A stretch of DNA of 64,000 bases from Terrilactibacillus tamarindi (GCF_009718825.1 NZ_WNHB01000001.1:62001-126000), one strand, 5' to 3'. Numbered from the stretch's first letter, positions 1 to 9,971 are shown. The notes: generated by a model from the sequence alone, not told the origin. Numbers and translations are program-made.

Positions 1-804
1 GTAACCATAGAGGATCTCGCTCCAATTATTCTGATTCAACATGACGTCCTTGGATTAAAAACAAAACAAGAGATAAAACATGTTGTCATTGATGAAGCGC
101 AAGATTATAGTCCTTTTCAATTTTATACCTTGCGTCATGTCCTTGGTACATCGCTTTTTACAATTTTAGGAGACTTATCGCAAGGGATTTTTAGCTTTCG
201 TGGGACAACTAACTGGGAAGAGATCCAGAAAGAAATTTTTCCTAAGGCAAACATTCGCTTATTAAAACAAAGTTATCGGACAACCGTTGAGATTATGACT
301 CTAGCCAATGAAGTGATTCGTTTAGCTAACATTCCAGGAACCATCAAAGCGGTCCCAGTTGTCAGACATGGTCTTAAGCCCTATTTTCATAAACTAAAAG
401 ATCAACAGTCTTTAATCAAAGATCTAGAAAAAACCGTCGATAATATGAGAAATGAAGGTTTGAAAACGTTTGCGATGATCGGAAAAACGGAGCAAGCATG
501 TGGCCATATAAAACAACTTTTAGATGAAGCGTCAAACCTCCAAACGACTTTACTAAAAGAAGATGAAGACTTGCGAGAAAAGGATGTCGTCATTGTTCCA
601 TCCGCCTTAGCTAAAGGTTTGGAATTTGATGGTGTCATTCTTATTAATATGGGAGAGTCTTACAAAAAGGAAGATATTGAGATTAAATTGCTATATGTAG
701 CGATGACAAGACCACTCCATCAATTACATTTGTTTAGTGAAGATCCATCTTCTTTCTTATTAGAAAGTGATGCTTCTCTTCAGATGATAGAAAACTTGAA
801 TTAA
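1..804 (+). CDS. helD: HelD-type UvrD/Rep superfamily 1 helicase, 3' part
   Basis: The reading frame is open from the first base, so the gene starts upstream of the window; 267 C-terminal residues are visible. They carry superfamily 1 helicase motifs in order: Walker B DEAQD (visible residues 31-35), GDLSQGIFSFRG (about 57-68), SYRTT (91-95), KGLEFDGVI and LYVAMTR near the end. This order and the short C-terminus after motif VI fit the 2A domain of HelD, the RNA polymerase-binding ATPase that recycles stalled polymerase in Bacillus. A generic UvrD-like helicase is the alternative, since the HelD-specific N-terminal arm lies outside the window. The gene is convergent with the downstream drug exporter. 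Confidence 0.82.
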   Translation, partial: VTIEDLAPIILIQHDVLGLKTKQEIKHVVIDEAQDYSPFQFYTLRHVLGTSLFTILGDLSQGIFSFRGTTNWEEIQKEIFPKANIRLLKQSYRTTVEIMTLANEVIRLANIPGTIKAVPVVRHGLKPYFHKLKDQQSLIKDLEKTVDNMRNEGLKTFAMIGKTEQACGHIKQLLDEASNLQTTLLKEDEDLREKDVVIVPSALAKGLEFDGVILINMGESYKKEDIEIKLLYVAMTRPLHQLHLFSEDPSSFLLESDASLQMIENLN

Positions 805-854
805 GGGAAAGAAAAGACCATAAATCAATAGAGTAAGAAAATTAAAAGGGCATT

Positions 855-1030
855 TTATAACCGGGCAGCAGACTAGCACACAAATTATCCCGCCTTAACG
901 GCAAGTAAAGACCCCCACCTCAAGATTCTGAGTATTCAAAGAAGATAGGTGGGGTATAACCGCCCGCATGAGACCGATTGGTTCAGGCTTACAATGAGTG
1001 GGGGAGGAAAAACCCCCACTCATTGAAGTT
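855..1030 (+). mobile_element. Relic resembling an IS200/IS605 (TnpB-type) right end
   Basis: This gap has no gene but is highly structured. CCCCACCT at 913-920 pairs with AGGTGGGG at 947-954. After GGTTCAG there is a perfect 12-bp stem (993-1004 with 1013-1024) around an 8-nt purine-rich loop, then GAAGTTT. A related module lies at 56265-56317. The arrangement resembles right ends and guide RNA scaffolds of TnpB-encoding IS200/IS605 elements, but no tnpA or tnpB frame remains. The hairpin could also serve as a terminator for helD. The family assignment is from recollection of such ends, not from a search. Confidence 0.42.
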
Positions 1031-1034
1031 TTAT

Positions 1035-2462
1035 TTATTGGATGGTATGGGTTCTAGATGGATTCTGTTTAACAAACAAAATAAACAGAACAGTTGCTAT
1101 TGCAAAAGCAATCGCCGTAGAGAATGCAAACTGCACTCCTGCAGCCAATGCTTCAGAAGAGTTAGATGCAGCAACTGTTTTACTTTCATTCGTCATTAAT
1201 GTAATAAATAAGGCTGGTCCAATAGCTCCGGATACTTGATTCCATGCATTTAAAGCTGCGCTACCATGAGAATAAAGATCTATTGACAATTGATTTAATC
1301 CTAGCGTCATCATGGGAATGAGGATCGAAGCCACTCCGAAAGTAAATCCCGCATACAGTACCATTAATTGGAAATTTGAAGTCTTTGTAGAAATATTTGA
1401 AAGTAACCATACCGTGATAACTAATATAATTGAACCTGTTCCTGCAATGGGCTTTGCCCCGTACTTATCTGTTAATATTCCGGAGATATAGGCGATGACG
1501 GCAAACACAATTCCACCTGGCAACAATAATAAACCCGAAGTTAATGGATTGATATTTAAACCATTTTGCATAAAAATGGGAAGTAAGATCATCGCGGAGA
1601 ACATACACATCATGACCGTAATGGTCGACAAGATGGCGATAAGAAAATTTTTATTTAAAAAAGGCTTTAAATTAAGAAGTGGATCCTCCATATTCTTCTG
1701 TCGAATGGCAAAGCTCACAAGACTGGCTATACCTAATCCGAGAAGAATTAAAACAATGGCACTTTGCCAACCTGATTTACTTGCCTCACTAAATCCAATC
1801 ACGAGTCCACCAAAACCTATAGTGGCTAATATGACAGAGATAATATCAATTTTAATAGGTCGTGTCTCTAAAACGTTACGTATATAATAAGCTGCGAATA
1901 CAGTTAAAAAAGCAGAAATTGGCAGGACAATGATAAAGACATACCGCCAGGAAAGAAGCTGAACAATGATGCCTGAATAAACGGGTCCAAGTGCGGGAGC
2001 AAACGAGACGACGATCCCCATGAGACCTAGCATAGACCCCCGTTTGGCTAACGGTGTAATCGTAATGATAATGGTGGTAACAAGCGGAAGCATAATACCA
2101 GATCCTGCCGCCTGAACAATACGTGCAATAAATAGAACAAGAAATGTTGGACTTATGCTGGCTAAAAGTGTACCTGCGAAAAATAAACTCAGCGCAGTAA
2201 TCAATAACTGTCTTGTTGTAAATCTTTGCATTAAGAAAGCACTTATGGGAATTAAAATACTGATGGTAAGCATATAGCCTGTTGATAACCATTGAGCAGT
2301 AGAAGTTTGAATGGCAAAGCTCTTTTCTACATTTGGTAAAGCTACGTTCATGACTGTTTCATTTATAAGTGCAATAAAATTACCCATTATCAGGACTGTG
2401 ATAAGAGGAAGTCGATTTGGTACGGTTACGTATTTGTCAATGACTTGTGTATTATCGCTCAT
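1035..2462 (-). CDS. MFS multidrug exporter, DHA2 (EmrB/QacA) family, 14 TM
   Basis: This 475-residue protein is hydrophobic throughout and spans the membrane about 14 times, the size and topology of drug:H+ antiporter-2 exporters such as LmrB and EmrB. The N-terminal segment has the family pattern NFIALINETVMNVALPN, followed by the motif A/B region around ARIVQAAGSGIMLP and a motif C-like stretch with APALGPVYSG near residue 155. The likely role is proton-driven drug or toxin export; the substrate cannot be read from sequence. The ATG at 2462 has GGAGG ten bases upstream. No adjacent regulator is present, which is unusual for this family. It converges on helD and is followed by the relic hairpin at 993-1024. 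Confidence 0.88.
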   Translation of the reverse strand: MSDNTQVIDKYVTVPNRLPLITVLIMGNFIALINETVMNVALPNVEKSFAIQTSTAQWLSTGYMLTISILIPISAFLMQRFTTRQLLITALSLFFAGTLLASISPTFLVLFIARIVQAAGSGIMLPLVTTIIITITPLAKRGSMLGLMGIVVSFAPALGPVYSGIIVQLLSWRYVFIIVLPISAFLTVFAAYYIRNVLETRPIKIDIISVILATIGFGGLVIGFSEASKSGWQSAIVLILLGLGIASLVSFAIRQKNMEDPLLNLKPFLNKNFLIAILSTITVMMCMFSAMILLPIFMQNGLNINPLTSGLLLLPGGIVFAVIAYISGILTDKYGAKPIAGTGSIILVITVWLLSNISTKTSNFQLMVLYAGFTFGVASILIPMMTLGLNQLSIDLYSHGSAALNAWNQVSGAIGPALFITLMTNESKTVAASNSSEALAAGVQFAFSTAIAFAIATVLFILFVKQNPSRTHTIQ

Positions 2463-2593
2463 AAAGGAACATCCTCCTTCATCAAATTTCGCCTAATTAA
2501 TTAAGCCAACTTGGCTCTAACTTCTACATACCACATTAAACCGTGTCATACTCCAGATAATACGTTAAATAGAGAAGTTTTTTATGATAAATA

Positions 2594-2634
2594 AAAAAGA
2601 GGATAAGAGCTCATTCAAGCTCCCATCCTCTTTT
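2594..2634. terminator. Bidirectional intrinsic terminator after metE
   Basis: An inverted repeat (GAGGAT..GAGCT with AGCTC..ATCCTC) is flanked by A-rich and T-rich tracts. It lies just beyond the metE stop codon, so it would end metE transcription on the minus strand. Confidence 0.75.
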
Positions 2635-2653
2635 AATTATAAGGCAAATAGTT

Positions 2654-4951
2654 TTAGTTTAACTGTAAATGTTTTTTCCTAACTTCTTTAGTTGCTTGGA
2701 CAAGATTTTTAAGAGCAGGAATCGTTTCGTTCGGATTTCTTGTTTTCAGACCACAGTCAGGATTAATCCAGAATAATTTAGGATTGATAACTTGAAGGGC
2801 ACGTTCAATGCTTGTTTTGATTTCCTCAACACTTGGTATTCTTGGACTATGGATGTCATAGACACCGAGACCAATCCCTTTGTCATACTCATAATCTTCA
2901 AAAGTAGAAATGATTTCTCCGTGACTTCTAGCAGCCTCGATTGAGATAACATCAGCATCTAATTGATCGATGGTATCAATAATTTCATCGAATTCTGAAT
3001 AGCACATATGCGTATGAATTTGGGTGCTGTTTTCGACATAGACGGTGGCTAAACGGAAAACATAGACAGCATCATGAAGATATTTTCTTTTTTTCTCTTC
3101 TTTTAATGGTAACCCTTCGCGGATAGCAGGTTCATCCACTTGAATCATTTGAATATTATTCTCCTCAAGGGCGTGAATTTCTTTTTTCAAGGCAAGGGCA
3201 ATTTGCTTATTTACATCAAATTGACTGATATCATTTCGAACGAATGACCAATTATAAATCGTGACAGGGCCAGTGAGCATGCCTTTGACTGGACGTTTCG
3301 TCAGACTTTGGGCATAGGCACTTTCTTTTACGGTCATTGGAGATTCTAGATCAACATCGCCAAAAATAATGGGCGGCTTAACGCATCTAGAACCATATGA
3401 TTGAACCCAGGCAAAACGGGTAAAAGCGAAACCACGAAGTTTTTCACCAAAGTATTCGACCATGTCATTCCGTTCGAATTCACCATGAACGAGAACATCG
3501 ATGTCTAGATCTTCCTGGATTTTAATCCATTTTTCAATGTTTTGATCTATGAATTGCTCATATTGGCTTTCCGTCCATTCGCCTTTACGCCATTTTTGCC
3601 TAGCCGAACGAATCTCTTTTGTTTGCGGTAGACTTCCGATCGTTGTCGTTGGCAAAAGAGGGAGCTGCCATTTCTTTTCTTGGATAGCTTGACGCTTAGA
3701 AAATGGCAATGGCCGCGTTGGCAAGTCTTCTCCAAGTGATTGGATTTCATTCTTAACAGAATCAATGTTTCGGTGGGATGATTGATTTAATGCATTTATA
3801 GCTTCTTTGCTTTGTTTTATTTCATTTAAGATGGCTTGATGACCTTCATTGAGCCCTTTTACAAGTGTAACGACTTCATTAAGTTTTTCATCTGCAAAAC
3901 TAATTGCATTTTTTAATACGGATTCTAATTCATTTTCTTGACGAACAGTGACTGGAACATGTTGCAAACTACTTGATGGTTGAATCCAAAGATGTTCTTG
4001 GTCAACATATTGGAGAAGATCTGTCGCTTGGTGTAACGTCTGATCAAGATCTGTACGCCAAATATTTCGCCCATCCACAATTCCGGCAGCAAGTACTTTA
4101 TCTTCTGGGAATCCATATTTTTTAAGTGATTTAAGATTAGCGCCATCGTCATAGACAAAATCGAGACCAATACCTTGGACAGGTAGAGATATCACCTCTT
4201 GATAATGATCTACAGATTCAAAGTACGTTTGCAGTAAAATATTCACGTTAGGAACAGCGTTGTTAAACGCTTCATAAGTTTCTTTGAAGTAGTTAAGGTC
4301 TTCCTTTGCAAGCGTTGTAGAAAGGATCGGTTCGTCGACTTGAATCCATGTTGCTCCCGCCTTTTGAAGATCCGTAAAGACGTCTATATAAAGTGGAATG
4401 AGGGAGCGTAAAAGATTCGGGAAGTCCTCTTTTTCAAATCCTTTTGAAAGTTTTAGTAAGGTGATCGGTCCAACAATTACAGGCTTACCATCAATATTAA
4501 GTTCTTTCTTAGCCTCAAGATAAAGCTTAAGTAATCGATTTTCAGTAATATAAGGTTTAGCATCTGGTTTAATTTCTGGAACAATGTAATGGTAATTTGT
4601 ATTGAACCATTTTGTCATTTCTGAAGCAACGGCATCCTTACTTCCTCGTGCAATGCTGAAGTATGTATCTAAGCTGACTTTGCCGTTTTTATGGTTAAAT
4701 CGTTCAGGTACGAGTCCGAAGAGAACAGATGTATCCAAAATGTGGTCGTATAAACTGAAATCACCGATCGGAATGAGATCGATTCCGCTATTTTTTTGTT
4801 TTTCTAAGTAGCTTAAGCGTAATTCCTTTATCTGTTTTAAAAATGCTTCTTCAGTTAGTTTTTCAGACCAAAATTGTTCGAGAGCCCGTTTCCATTCTCT
4901 CTTTTCCCCGATTCTAGGGTAACCTAAGTTAGAACTTTTGACTTTTGACAT
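2654..4951 (-). CDS. metE: Cobalamin-independent methionine synthase
   Basis: MetE transfers the methyl group of 5-methyltetrahydropteroyl-triglutamate to homocysteine in the last step of methionine synthesis. The 765 residues match the usual length. The N-terminal domain opens with [15 protein letters not shown], and the C-terminal catalytic half has [14 protein letters not shown]. Zinc ligands are visible: His and Cys in HTHMCYSEF, Glu in the following strand, and Cys in [10 protein letters not shown] near the end. The ATG has a strong AGGAGG upstream. A SAM riboswitch and sigma-A promoter lie in the 5' leader, so expression should rise when SAM is scarce. It is a single-gene unit with its own terminator. 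Confidence 0.98.
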   Translation of the reverse strand: MSKVKSSNLGYPRIGEKREWKRALEQFWSEKLTEEAFLKQIKELRLSYLEKQKNSGIDLIPIGDFSLYDHILDTSVLFGLVPERFNHKNGKVSLDTYFSIARGSKDAVASEMTKWFNTNYHYIVPEIKPDAKPYITENRLLKLYLEAKKELNIDGKPVIVGPITLLKLSKGFEKEDFPNLLRSLIPLYIDVFTDLQKAGATWIQVDEPILSTTLAKEDLNYFKETYEAFNNAVPNVNILLQTYFESVDHYQEVISLPVQGIGLDFVYDDGANLKSLKKYGFPEDKVLAAGIVDGRNIWRTDLDQTLHQATDLLQYVDQEHLWIQPSSSLQHVPVTVRQENELESVLKNAISFADEKLNEVVTLVKGLNEGHQAILNEIKQSKEAINALNQSSHRNIDSVKNEIQSLGEDLPTRPLPFSKRQAIQEKKWQLPLLPTTTIGSLPQTKEIRSARQKWRKGEWTESQYEQFIDQNIEKWIKIQEDLDIDVLVHGEFERNDMVEYFGEKLRGFAFTRFAWVQSYGSRCVKPPIIFGDVDLESPMTVKESAYAQSLTKRPVKGMLTGPVTIYNWSFVRNDISQFDVNKQIALALKKEIHALEENNIQMIQVDEPAIREGLPLKEEKKRKYLHDAVYVFRLATVYVENSTQIHTHMCYSEFDEIIDTIDQLDADVISIEAARSHGEIISTFEDYEYDKGIGLGVYDIHSPRIPSVEEIKTSIERALQVINPKLFWINPDCGLKTRNPNETIPALKNLVQATKEVRKKHLQLN

Positions 4952-5006
4952 TGTTTCTCCTCCTGTTTGTATCCTATGTGAGTGGCTCGGATCCGAAGTG
5001 GTGTAA

Positions 5007-5042
5007 AAAATGAAAACCTCTCCAGAGAAATTGGAGAGGTTA
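5007..5042 (-). terminator. Riboswitch-controlled terminator upstream of metE
   Basis: On the minus strand AACCTCTCC and GGAGAGGTT form a perfect 9-bp stem followed by a T-rich run. It is the expression platform of the adjoining S-box: when SAM is bound the hairpin forms and transcription stops before metE. Confidence 0.88.
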
Positions 5043-5043
5043 A

Positions 5044-5163
5044 TCTATCGAATCTCTCATTTCTCAATACCTCATGGGTATTGCTGGAATTAGCACCTTT
5101 TCAAAATAATGAAAGGTTGCCGGGCTTCATTGGGCCAGTCCCTCCGCCACTCTTCATAAGAGT
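5044..5163 (-). promoter_or_regulatory. SAM-I (S-box) riboswitch aptamer
   Basis: Read on the minus strand, the leader starts with CTTATGAAGAGTGGCGGAGG, followed by GACTGGCCC, ATGAAGCCCGGCAACC, and then GGTGCTAATTCC. These are the conserved S-box core elements in the correct order. The P4-like hairpin (CAATACCCATGAGGTATTG) follows, then the terminator. Placement directly upstream of metE fits the known S-box regulon of Bacillales. Confidence 0.96.
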
Positions 5164-5188
5164 TTATATATTTTAAATTGTATAATAG

Positions 5189-5217
5189 ATACTAACATAT
5201 CAGAAAAAGGGTGTCAA
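5189..5217 (-). promoter_or_regulatory. Sigma-A promoter of the metE leader
   Basis: On the minus strand there is a perfect TTGACA (5212-5217), a 17-bp spacer and TAGTAT (5189-5194), placing the start site just before the S-box. Confidence 0.8.
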
Positions 5218-5290
5218 CAGATGTTTTCTGATATGTTAATAAGTTTTAACTGAAAATGAATTCTGGAAATAAAGAAGGAGGAAATAAAGA

Positions 5291-5767
5291 TTGGAAATTC
5301 AGCCAACAACGATCCATATGCAGAAAAAACTGCATGATTTTTTTACTGATCACTGGGGAAGCCCCGAAATGGTTCTATCAACTGGAACGTATACTGTTAC
5401 TGATCTGGATGGCTTCGTGTGCATTGATTCTGATAAAAGAATGATCGGACTAATAACATATACATTACATCAGAAAAGTTTAGAAATCATTTCATTAGAC
5501 AGCTTAAAAGAGAACCGAGGATATGGGACACATCTCTTGAAAAAAGTAGAAGAAGTGGCAATTCAAAAGGGATTGCATCAAATACAAGTTATTACCACAA
5601 ATGATAACTTACATGCACTTCGGTTTTACCAAAAAAGAGACTATTATATTTCACAAGTATTTCCTGGAGCAGTCATAAAGGCGAGGGAGAAAAAACCGGA
5701 CATCCCACTTGTTGGCTATGCCGATATACCGATACGTGATGAAATATTGCTCATAAAACAATTATAA
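5291..5767 (+). CDS. GNAT family N-acetyltransferase
   Basis: This 158-residue protein fits the acetyl-CoA-dependent GNAT fold. The acetyl-CoA loop is visible as NRGYGTHLLKKVEEVA at about residues 76-91 (the R/Q-x-x-G-x-G/A pattern), followed by a strand and NDNLHALRFYQKRDY, the usual motif B region. The substrate is unknown. The TTG start at 5291 is chosen because AAGGAGG ends nine bases upstream; an ATG at 5256 is in another frame. It stands alone between the metE leader and spoVR, in the same direction as spoVR. Confidence 0.85.
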   Translation: MEIQPTTIHMQKKLHDFFTDHWGSPEMVLSTGTYTVTDLDGFVCIDSDKRMIGLITYTLHQKSLEIISLDSLKENRGYGTHLLKKVEEVAIQKGLHQIQVITTNDNLHALRFYQKRDYYISQVFPGAVIKAREKKPDIPLVGYADIPIRDEILLIKQL

Positions 5768-5891
5768 GACCCGTTTTACAAATTGAGAATTTAGCATAAG
5801 AATACGAATAACTTGTTCCATTTAATCATGACAACGTGTTGTTCAACATATAGTGATAATAAATCGTTGGCTTGATGGAAGGAGTGACGAC

Positions 5892-7316
5892 GTGTTAAAT
5901 TCAGATGAAATAAGCGAACTTGATCGATCCATTGATGAAATTACAGAAATTGCAAAGGGTTTTGGTCTTGATTTCTATCCAATGAGATATGAGATTTGTC
6001 CAGCTGAAATCATATATACTTTTGGGGCATACGGGATGCCAACACGATTTTCGCATTGGAGTTTTGGTAAGCAATTTTACAAAATGAAATTGCAATATGA
6101 TTTGGGTTTAAGTAAAATCTATGAACTTGTTATTAATTCAAATCCATGTTATGCCTTTTTATTAAATACGAACAGTTTGATTCAAAATAAACTCATTGTA
6201 GCCCATGTTTTGGCACACTGTGACTTTTTTAAAAACAACGTTAGATTTATTAATACAAGACGAGATATGGTTGAAAGCATGAGTGCAACTGCAGAACGAA
6301 TCCATAATTATGAAGAGGAATTTGGAAAAGAGCAAGTTGAACGATTTATTGATGCCGTTATTGCAATACAAGAACATGTGGATCCAAGAATTGTAAGAAA
6401 ATCAGATGCTGTATCTGAAATGACGGAGGAGGTTCAAACTAAAAAGAAACTAAGGAAACCTCTATCTGAATATGAAGACCTATTATCACTAGATGATGAA
6501 CAAGTTGAACATAATGAGGTGCTTGTTCCTAGGTTTCCTAAAAAGCCACAGAAGGATATTCTATTATTTATCGAGGAAAATAGTAAAGAATTAACGGATT
6601 GGCAGCGGGATATTTTAACAATGTTACGGGAAGAAATGTTGTATTTTTGGCCACAACTAGAAACCAAAATTATGAACGAAGGCTGGGCTTCATATTGGCA
6701 TGCTAGAATTATGCGTGAATTAGATCTAACTTCTAATGAAGCGATTGAATTTGCGACCTTGAACGCTAACGTTGTACAACCGTCACGTCAAGGGATTAAT
6801 CCCTATTACTTAGGTGTTAAACTATTTGAAGATATTGAAGAACGCTATAACCATCCAACAGAAGAAATGAAACGGATGGGGATAAAAGAAAATTCGGGTC
6901 GAGACAAAATTTTTGAAGTAAGGGAACTAGAATCAGATCAATCTTTTATTCGAAATTACTTAACAAAAAGTCTCGTTGACCGAGAGGACCTATTTTTATT
7001 TGAAAGAAAAGGAAACGAATACAAAATTACAAGTAAAGAGTGGAAGAATGTACGTGATCAACTCGTATCGATGAGAGTGAATGGTGGGTTTCCTTATATT
7101 GTTGTTGAAAATGGGGATTACAAAAGAAATGGTGAACTATACCTTAAACATCGCTACGAAGGTACAGAGCTTGATGTTAAGTATTTAGAAGGCGTACTTA
7201 ATTATATTTTACAATTATGGGGAAGACCGGTACACATTGAAACTGTAATAGAAGATCATCCCGTTTTATTTAGTTGTGACAGCAATCAGAAAGTGAATCG
7301 GAAACGGCTTGATTAA
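5892..7316 (+). CDS. spoVR: Stage V sporulation protein SpoVR
   Basis: The 474-residue product matches the SpoVR family (about 470 residues in Bacillus). Diagnostic stretches include [18 protein letters not shown] with RFSHWSFGK near the N-terminus, and a later [19 protein letters not shown] segment. SpoVR is linked to spore cortex formation; its biochemical activity is not settled. The longer frame begins at a GTG at 5853, but the GTG at 5892 follows GGAAGGAGTG at good spacing and gives the family length. The gene is followed by a terminator and appears to be transcribed alone. Confidence 0.93.
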   Translation: MLNSDEISELDRSIDEITEIAKGFGLDFYPMRYEICPAEIIYTFGAYGMPTRFSHWSFGKQFYKMKLQYDLGLSKIYELVINSNPCYAFLLNTNSLIQNKLIVAHVLAHCDFFKNNVRFINTRRDMVESMSATAERIHNYEEEFGKEQVERFIDAVIAIQEHVDPRIVRKSDAVSEMTEEVQTKKKLRKPLSEYEDLLSLDDEQVEHNEVLVPRFPKKPQKDILLFIEENSKELTDWQRDILTMLREEMLYFWPQLETKIMNEGWASYWHARIMRELDLTSNEAIEFATLNANVVQPSRQGINPYYLGVKLFEDIEERYNHPTEEMKRMGIKENSGRDKIFEVRELESDQSFIRNYLTKSLVDREDLFLFERKGNEYKITSKEWKNVRDQLVSMRVNGGFPYIVVENGDYKRNGELYLKHRYEGTELDVKYLEGVLNYILQLWGRPVHIETVIEDHPVLFSCDSNQKVNRKRLD

Positions 7317-7346
7317 TAAGAGTTTAACAGATTTTCGAAAAAATTC

Positions 7347-7440
7347 CCCTTCTTCAAGCCTATGAAGGGCGAACCTCCATGGTAAGGAGGGGTTATGCAC
7401 CACCTTCTGACGGACAGTTTAAAAAAGCTGTTCGTTTTTT
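7347..7440 (+). terminator. Hairpin series ending in an intrinsic terminator after spoVR
   Basis: Three hairpins follow the spoVR stop: CCCTTC/GAAGGG (7347-7369), AACCTCC with GGAGGGGTT (7372-7394, one bulge), and ACGGACAG with CTGTTCGT (7410-7435) followed by a T run. The last is a good intrinsic terminator. The first two are unexplained. Confidence 0.6.
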
Positions 7441-7608
7441 GTGTACGGTCATTTAAATTTTTAACGATCAGGGGTGTGGTAGATGGATTGCTTAGTGTAA
7501 CATTTTGTAAAAAGTAAAATTACTGACCTATTAAGAGAACATTTAAGTTATAATGGAAGATGGAAAAAATGTAGAATGTTGCAATTGAACGACTGGAGGT
7601 TTATCAAG

Positions 7609-8601
7609 ATGAGTATTTTAGTTCTTGGTGGAGCTGGGTATGTAGGCTCTCACGCTGTGTATCAATTAATTGATAAAGGTTATGATGTGGTTGTTGTAGA
7701 TAATTTACAAACAGGTCACAGAGACGCTATTCATCCTAAGGCTACTTTTTATGAGGGTGATATACGTAACAAAGATTTTCTTACTTCGGTCTTTCAAAAA
7801 GAAAAACTAGCAGGAGTCATTCACTTTGCAGCCAATTCACTGGTTGGTGAATCTATGGAAAAACCATTGATGTATTTTAACAATAATGTTTACGGTGCTC
7901 AAATCTTGCTTGAGGTGATGCAAGAATTTGGGGTAAAGGCGATTGTTTTTTCTTCAACGGCCGCAACATACGGTGAACCTGAAGTCGTTCCAATCACGGA
8001 AAGCATGAAAACCGAACCGACTAATACGTATGGTGAAACTAAACTTACAATGGAAAAAATGATGAAATGGTGCGACAAGGCATACGGGATAAAATATGTT
8101 GCTTTACGCTATTTCAATGTTGCTGGAGCGAGAAAAACTGGGGAGATAGGAGAAGATCATCATCCAGAAACTCACCTTATTCCTATCGTTTTGCAGGTTG
8201 CACTCGGACAACGAGAAAAGGTATCGATATATGGTGATGATTATAATACACAAGATGGTACATGTATTCGCGATTACATTCATATAGAGGACCTCATCTC
8301 AGCACATATTTTAGCCCTAAATTATCTTCTAGACGGTGGAGATAGTAATGTATTCAATTTAGGCAGCAGTGCGGGATTCTCTGTTAAAGAGATTATTGAA
8401 GAAGCACGTAAAGTGACTGAACACCAAATTCCTGCAGTCATAGGACCAAGACGTGCTGGAGACCCAAGTACGTTAATTGCTTCTTCTGATAAAGCAAAGA
8501 AAGTCCTGAATTGGAATCCAACCCATACATCTATTCCTGAAATATTAACAGATGCTTGGAATTGGCATAAAAATCACCCAGAAGGCTATGGGGATAAATA
8601 A
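7609..8601 (+). CDS. galE: UDP-glucose 4-epimerase
   Basis: GalE interconverts UDP-glucose and UDP-galactose and supplies precursors for cell-surface polysaccharides as well as galactose use. The 330-residue protein has the Rossmann NAD motif GGAGYVGS at residues 7-14, the catalytic SSTAATYG region, and the YGETK (Tyr141, Lys145) active-site pair. It ends with the family stretch [13 protein letters not shown]. The chosen ATG at 7609 has CTGGAGGT eleven bases upstream; the longer frame from 7576 lacks a binding site. No other gal genes adjoin it, so envelope sugar supply is more likely than galactose catabolism. Confidence 0.95.
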   Translation: MSILVLGGAGYVGSHAVYQLIDKGYDVVVVDNLQTGHRDAIHPKATFYEGDIRNKDFLTSVFQKEKLAGVIHFAANSLVGESMEKPLMYFNNNVYGAQILLEVMQEFGVKAIVFSSTAATYGEPEVVPITESMKTEPTNTYGETKLTMEKMMKWCDKAYGIKYVALRYFNVAGARKTGEIGEDHHPETHLIPIVLQVALGQREKVSIYGDDYNTQDGTCIRDYIHIEDLISAHILALNYLLDGGDSNVFNLGSSAGFSVKEIIEEARKVTEHQIPAVIGPRRAGDPSTLIASSDKAKKVLNWNPTHTSIPEILTDAWNWHKNHPEGYGDK

Positions 8602-8619
8602 GTTAAAAAAACGACTATC

Positions 8620-8670
8620 AAAGGCATTATTGGGAGAATCCAAGAAAATGAACCCAATAATGCTTTTTTT
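8620..8670 (+). terminator. Intrinsic terminator after galE
   Basis: AAAGGCATTATTGGG (8620-8634) pairs with CCCAATAATGCTTTT (8653-8667), giving a long stem flanked by A and T tracts. It may also end ynfA transcription from the other strand. Confidence 0.85.
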
Positions 8671-8699
8671 ACTGGATAAGATAACTATGTAAGAATCGA

Positions 8700-9023
8700 T
8701 TATCTTTGGTGAGTCAAGATAATAATTAACACGCCGACCAGACAAATTGCTCCACCTAACCAATCGTAGAAATCGGGCGTCTTTTTCTCAATCCACCATC
8801 CCCATAAGAGGGCCATAACAATAAATATCCCCCCATATGTAGCATAGACTCGACCGAAAGAAGTAAAAGCCTGGAAGGTTGCTATTATACCATACAGAAC
8901 CATCATTATACCTCCAATGATCCCAATGTATAGGGGAGCCCCTTCACGAACACAAAGCCAGATAAGATAGCCACCCCCAATTTCAAAAAAGCCAGCTAAA
9001 ATAAAAATAAAAATGATAGACAA
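8700..9023 (-). CDS. ynfA: YnfA family small membrane protein (UPF0060)
   Basis: The 107-residue protein has four predicted membrane spans and the UPF0060 signatures AGFFEIGGGYLIWLCVREG at the N-terminus and YATYGGIFIVMALLWGWWI in the third segment. YnfA proteins resemble small multidrug resistance transporters, and efflux has been reported for some enterobacterial members. The function here is unproven. The start is a TTG at 9023 with AGGAAAGG upstream at loose spacing, so the exact start is less sure than the gene. Confidence 0.9.
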   Translation of the reverse strand: MSIIFIFILAGFFEIGGGYLIWLCVREGAPLYIGIIGGIMMVLYGIIATFQAFTSFGRVYATYGGIFIVMALLWGWWIEKKTPDFYDWLGGAICLVGVLIIILTHQR

Positions 9024-9265
9024 AAGATCATAACCTTTCCTTGAGTATGTACGAGTTTATAATCCATTTTAATATTTTTTGAAAAATTATTCTAAATGTG
9101 GTAATATATACATGGTTGAATGAATCCCCATCTTAAAAAAACTCAACAGTTCTTTAACAAATCATAACATTGATGACATTGAATTGTAACAATTCTATGT
9201 TAGTATAATAACTGTGAAAGAATATTGTGACTTTTTGTAGGCTATTTCAAATTTATTGATTAGGA

Positions 9266-9294
9266 TTGACAAAATTTGAAAAAGCGTGTAATGT
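9266..9294 (+). promoter_or_regulatory. Sigma-A promoter upstream of the cold-shock gene
   Basis: A perfect TTGACA (9266-9271), a 17-bp spacer and TAATGT (9289-9294) are present. If used for the cold-shock gene at 9734, the leader would be about 430 nt, much longer than usual csp leaders. A second TATAAT at 9204-9209 lacks a good -35. Confidence 0.5.
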
Positions 9295-9300
9295 TATTAA

Positions 9301-9587
9301 TTGACCTAATGTGAATTTAAAAACTTAATTTAAGTAAACTAAGTTGGATGCTATCTATAAAAGGAATGAATTAGGATGGTTGAAAAAAGTATTATCTATG
9401 TGGACTAATTGTATTGGCGCGGTCAAGGAACCGCATGAGTGGAAGAGAGGCAGGGCTTTCAGCGTTTTAGTGTTAATATGGTGTTTATATTAGGTCCAAA
9501 ATAATGCTTAATGTTTTTAATTTATATATTATAAAGAGTGATCAACTGGTTTTGGTACTTTTTATAATATGTGAATTTTTATTATTA
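9301..9587 (+). other. Long untranslated leader upstream of the cold-shock gene
   Basis: No gene-length frame is present. The stretch holds GCGGT/ACCGC (hairpin around 9419-9435), a purine-rich GAGTGGAAGAGAGGCAGGG tract, and a possible 10-codon frame starting ATGGTTGAAAAAAG after TTAGG near 9375. Cold-shock mRNAs normally have structured leaders that act as thermosensors. Whether this one does cannot be judged from sequence. Confidence 0.35.
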
Positions 9588-9681
9588 GAGGTTGTTCAAA
9601 AAGTCACCAAATGATAAGCTGCGAATTTCGGCACCGCCTTGATCTTCTTGCTTCTAATTTGTCACCTTTTTGAACATGCAC
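9588..9681. mobile_element. MITE-like palindromic element, short copy
   Basis: The element is 94 bp and bounded by TA on each side, as expected for Tc1/mariner (IS630)-type insertion. The terminal inverted repeats are GAGGTTGTTCAAAAAG and, read inward from the other end, GTGCATGTTCAAAAAG (three mismatches). A 155-bp copy lies at 49997-50151. This copy lacks about 61 internal bases that form the apical stem-loop of the longer copy. No transposase is encoded. Confidence 0.72.
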
Positions 9682-9733
9682 TATTATGGATAAAACATGA
9701 GCATATTTAAAATTTTTAGGAGGTTTTCTCTAA

Positions 9734-9934
9734 ATGCAAACAGGTACAGTAAAATGGTTTAATGCAGAAAAAGGTTTTGGTTTTATCGAAATCGAAGAAG
9801 GTAACGATGTATTCGTTCACTTCAGCGCTATCCAAGGTGACGGTTTCAAATCGTTAGAAGAAGGACAAAGTGTTGAATTCGAAGTTGTCGAAGGAAACCG
9901 CGGACCTCAAGCAGCTAACGTTACTAAATTATAA
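9734..9934 (+). CDS. Cold-shock protein, CspA/CspB family
   Basis: A 66-residue single cold-shock domain acting as an RNA/single-stranded DNA chaperone. RNP1 (KGFGFIEI) and RNP2 (VFVHFSAI) are intact, with the aromatic binding residues of [11 protein letters not shown]. The C-terminus [13 protein letters not shown] is like that of Bacillus CspB and CspD. AGGAGG lies ten bases before the ATG. A MITE sits in the leader about 50 bp upstream, so the original leader is probably altered. Its own terminator follows. Confidence 0.97.
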   Translation: MQTGTVKWFNAEKGFGFIEIEEGNDVFVHFSAIQGDGFKSLEEGQSVEFEVVEGNRGPQAANVTKL

Positions 9935-9971
9935 TATATAATTTATATAAAACAGTAGCCTAAAAAATCAT

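Noticed and set aside
1495-1887. A 130-codon frame opposite the drug exporter
   Set aside because: It is an antisense shadow; the exporter frame has full family motifs on the other strand.
4982-5176. A 64-codon frame on the plus strand
   Set aside because: It is antisense to the metE SAM riboswitch, whose conserved elements explain the sequence.
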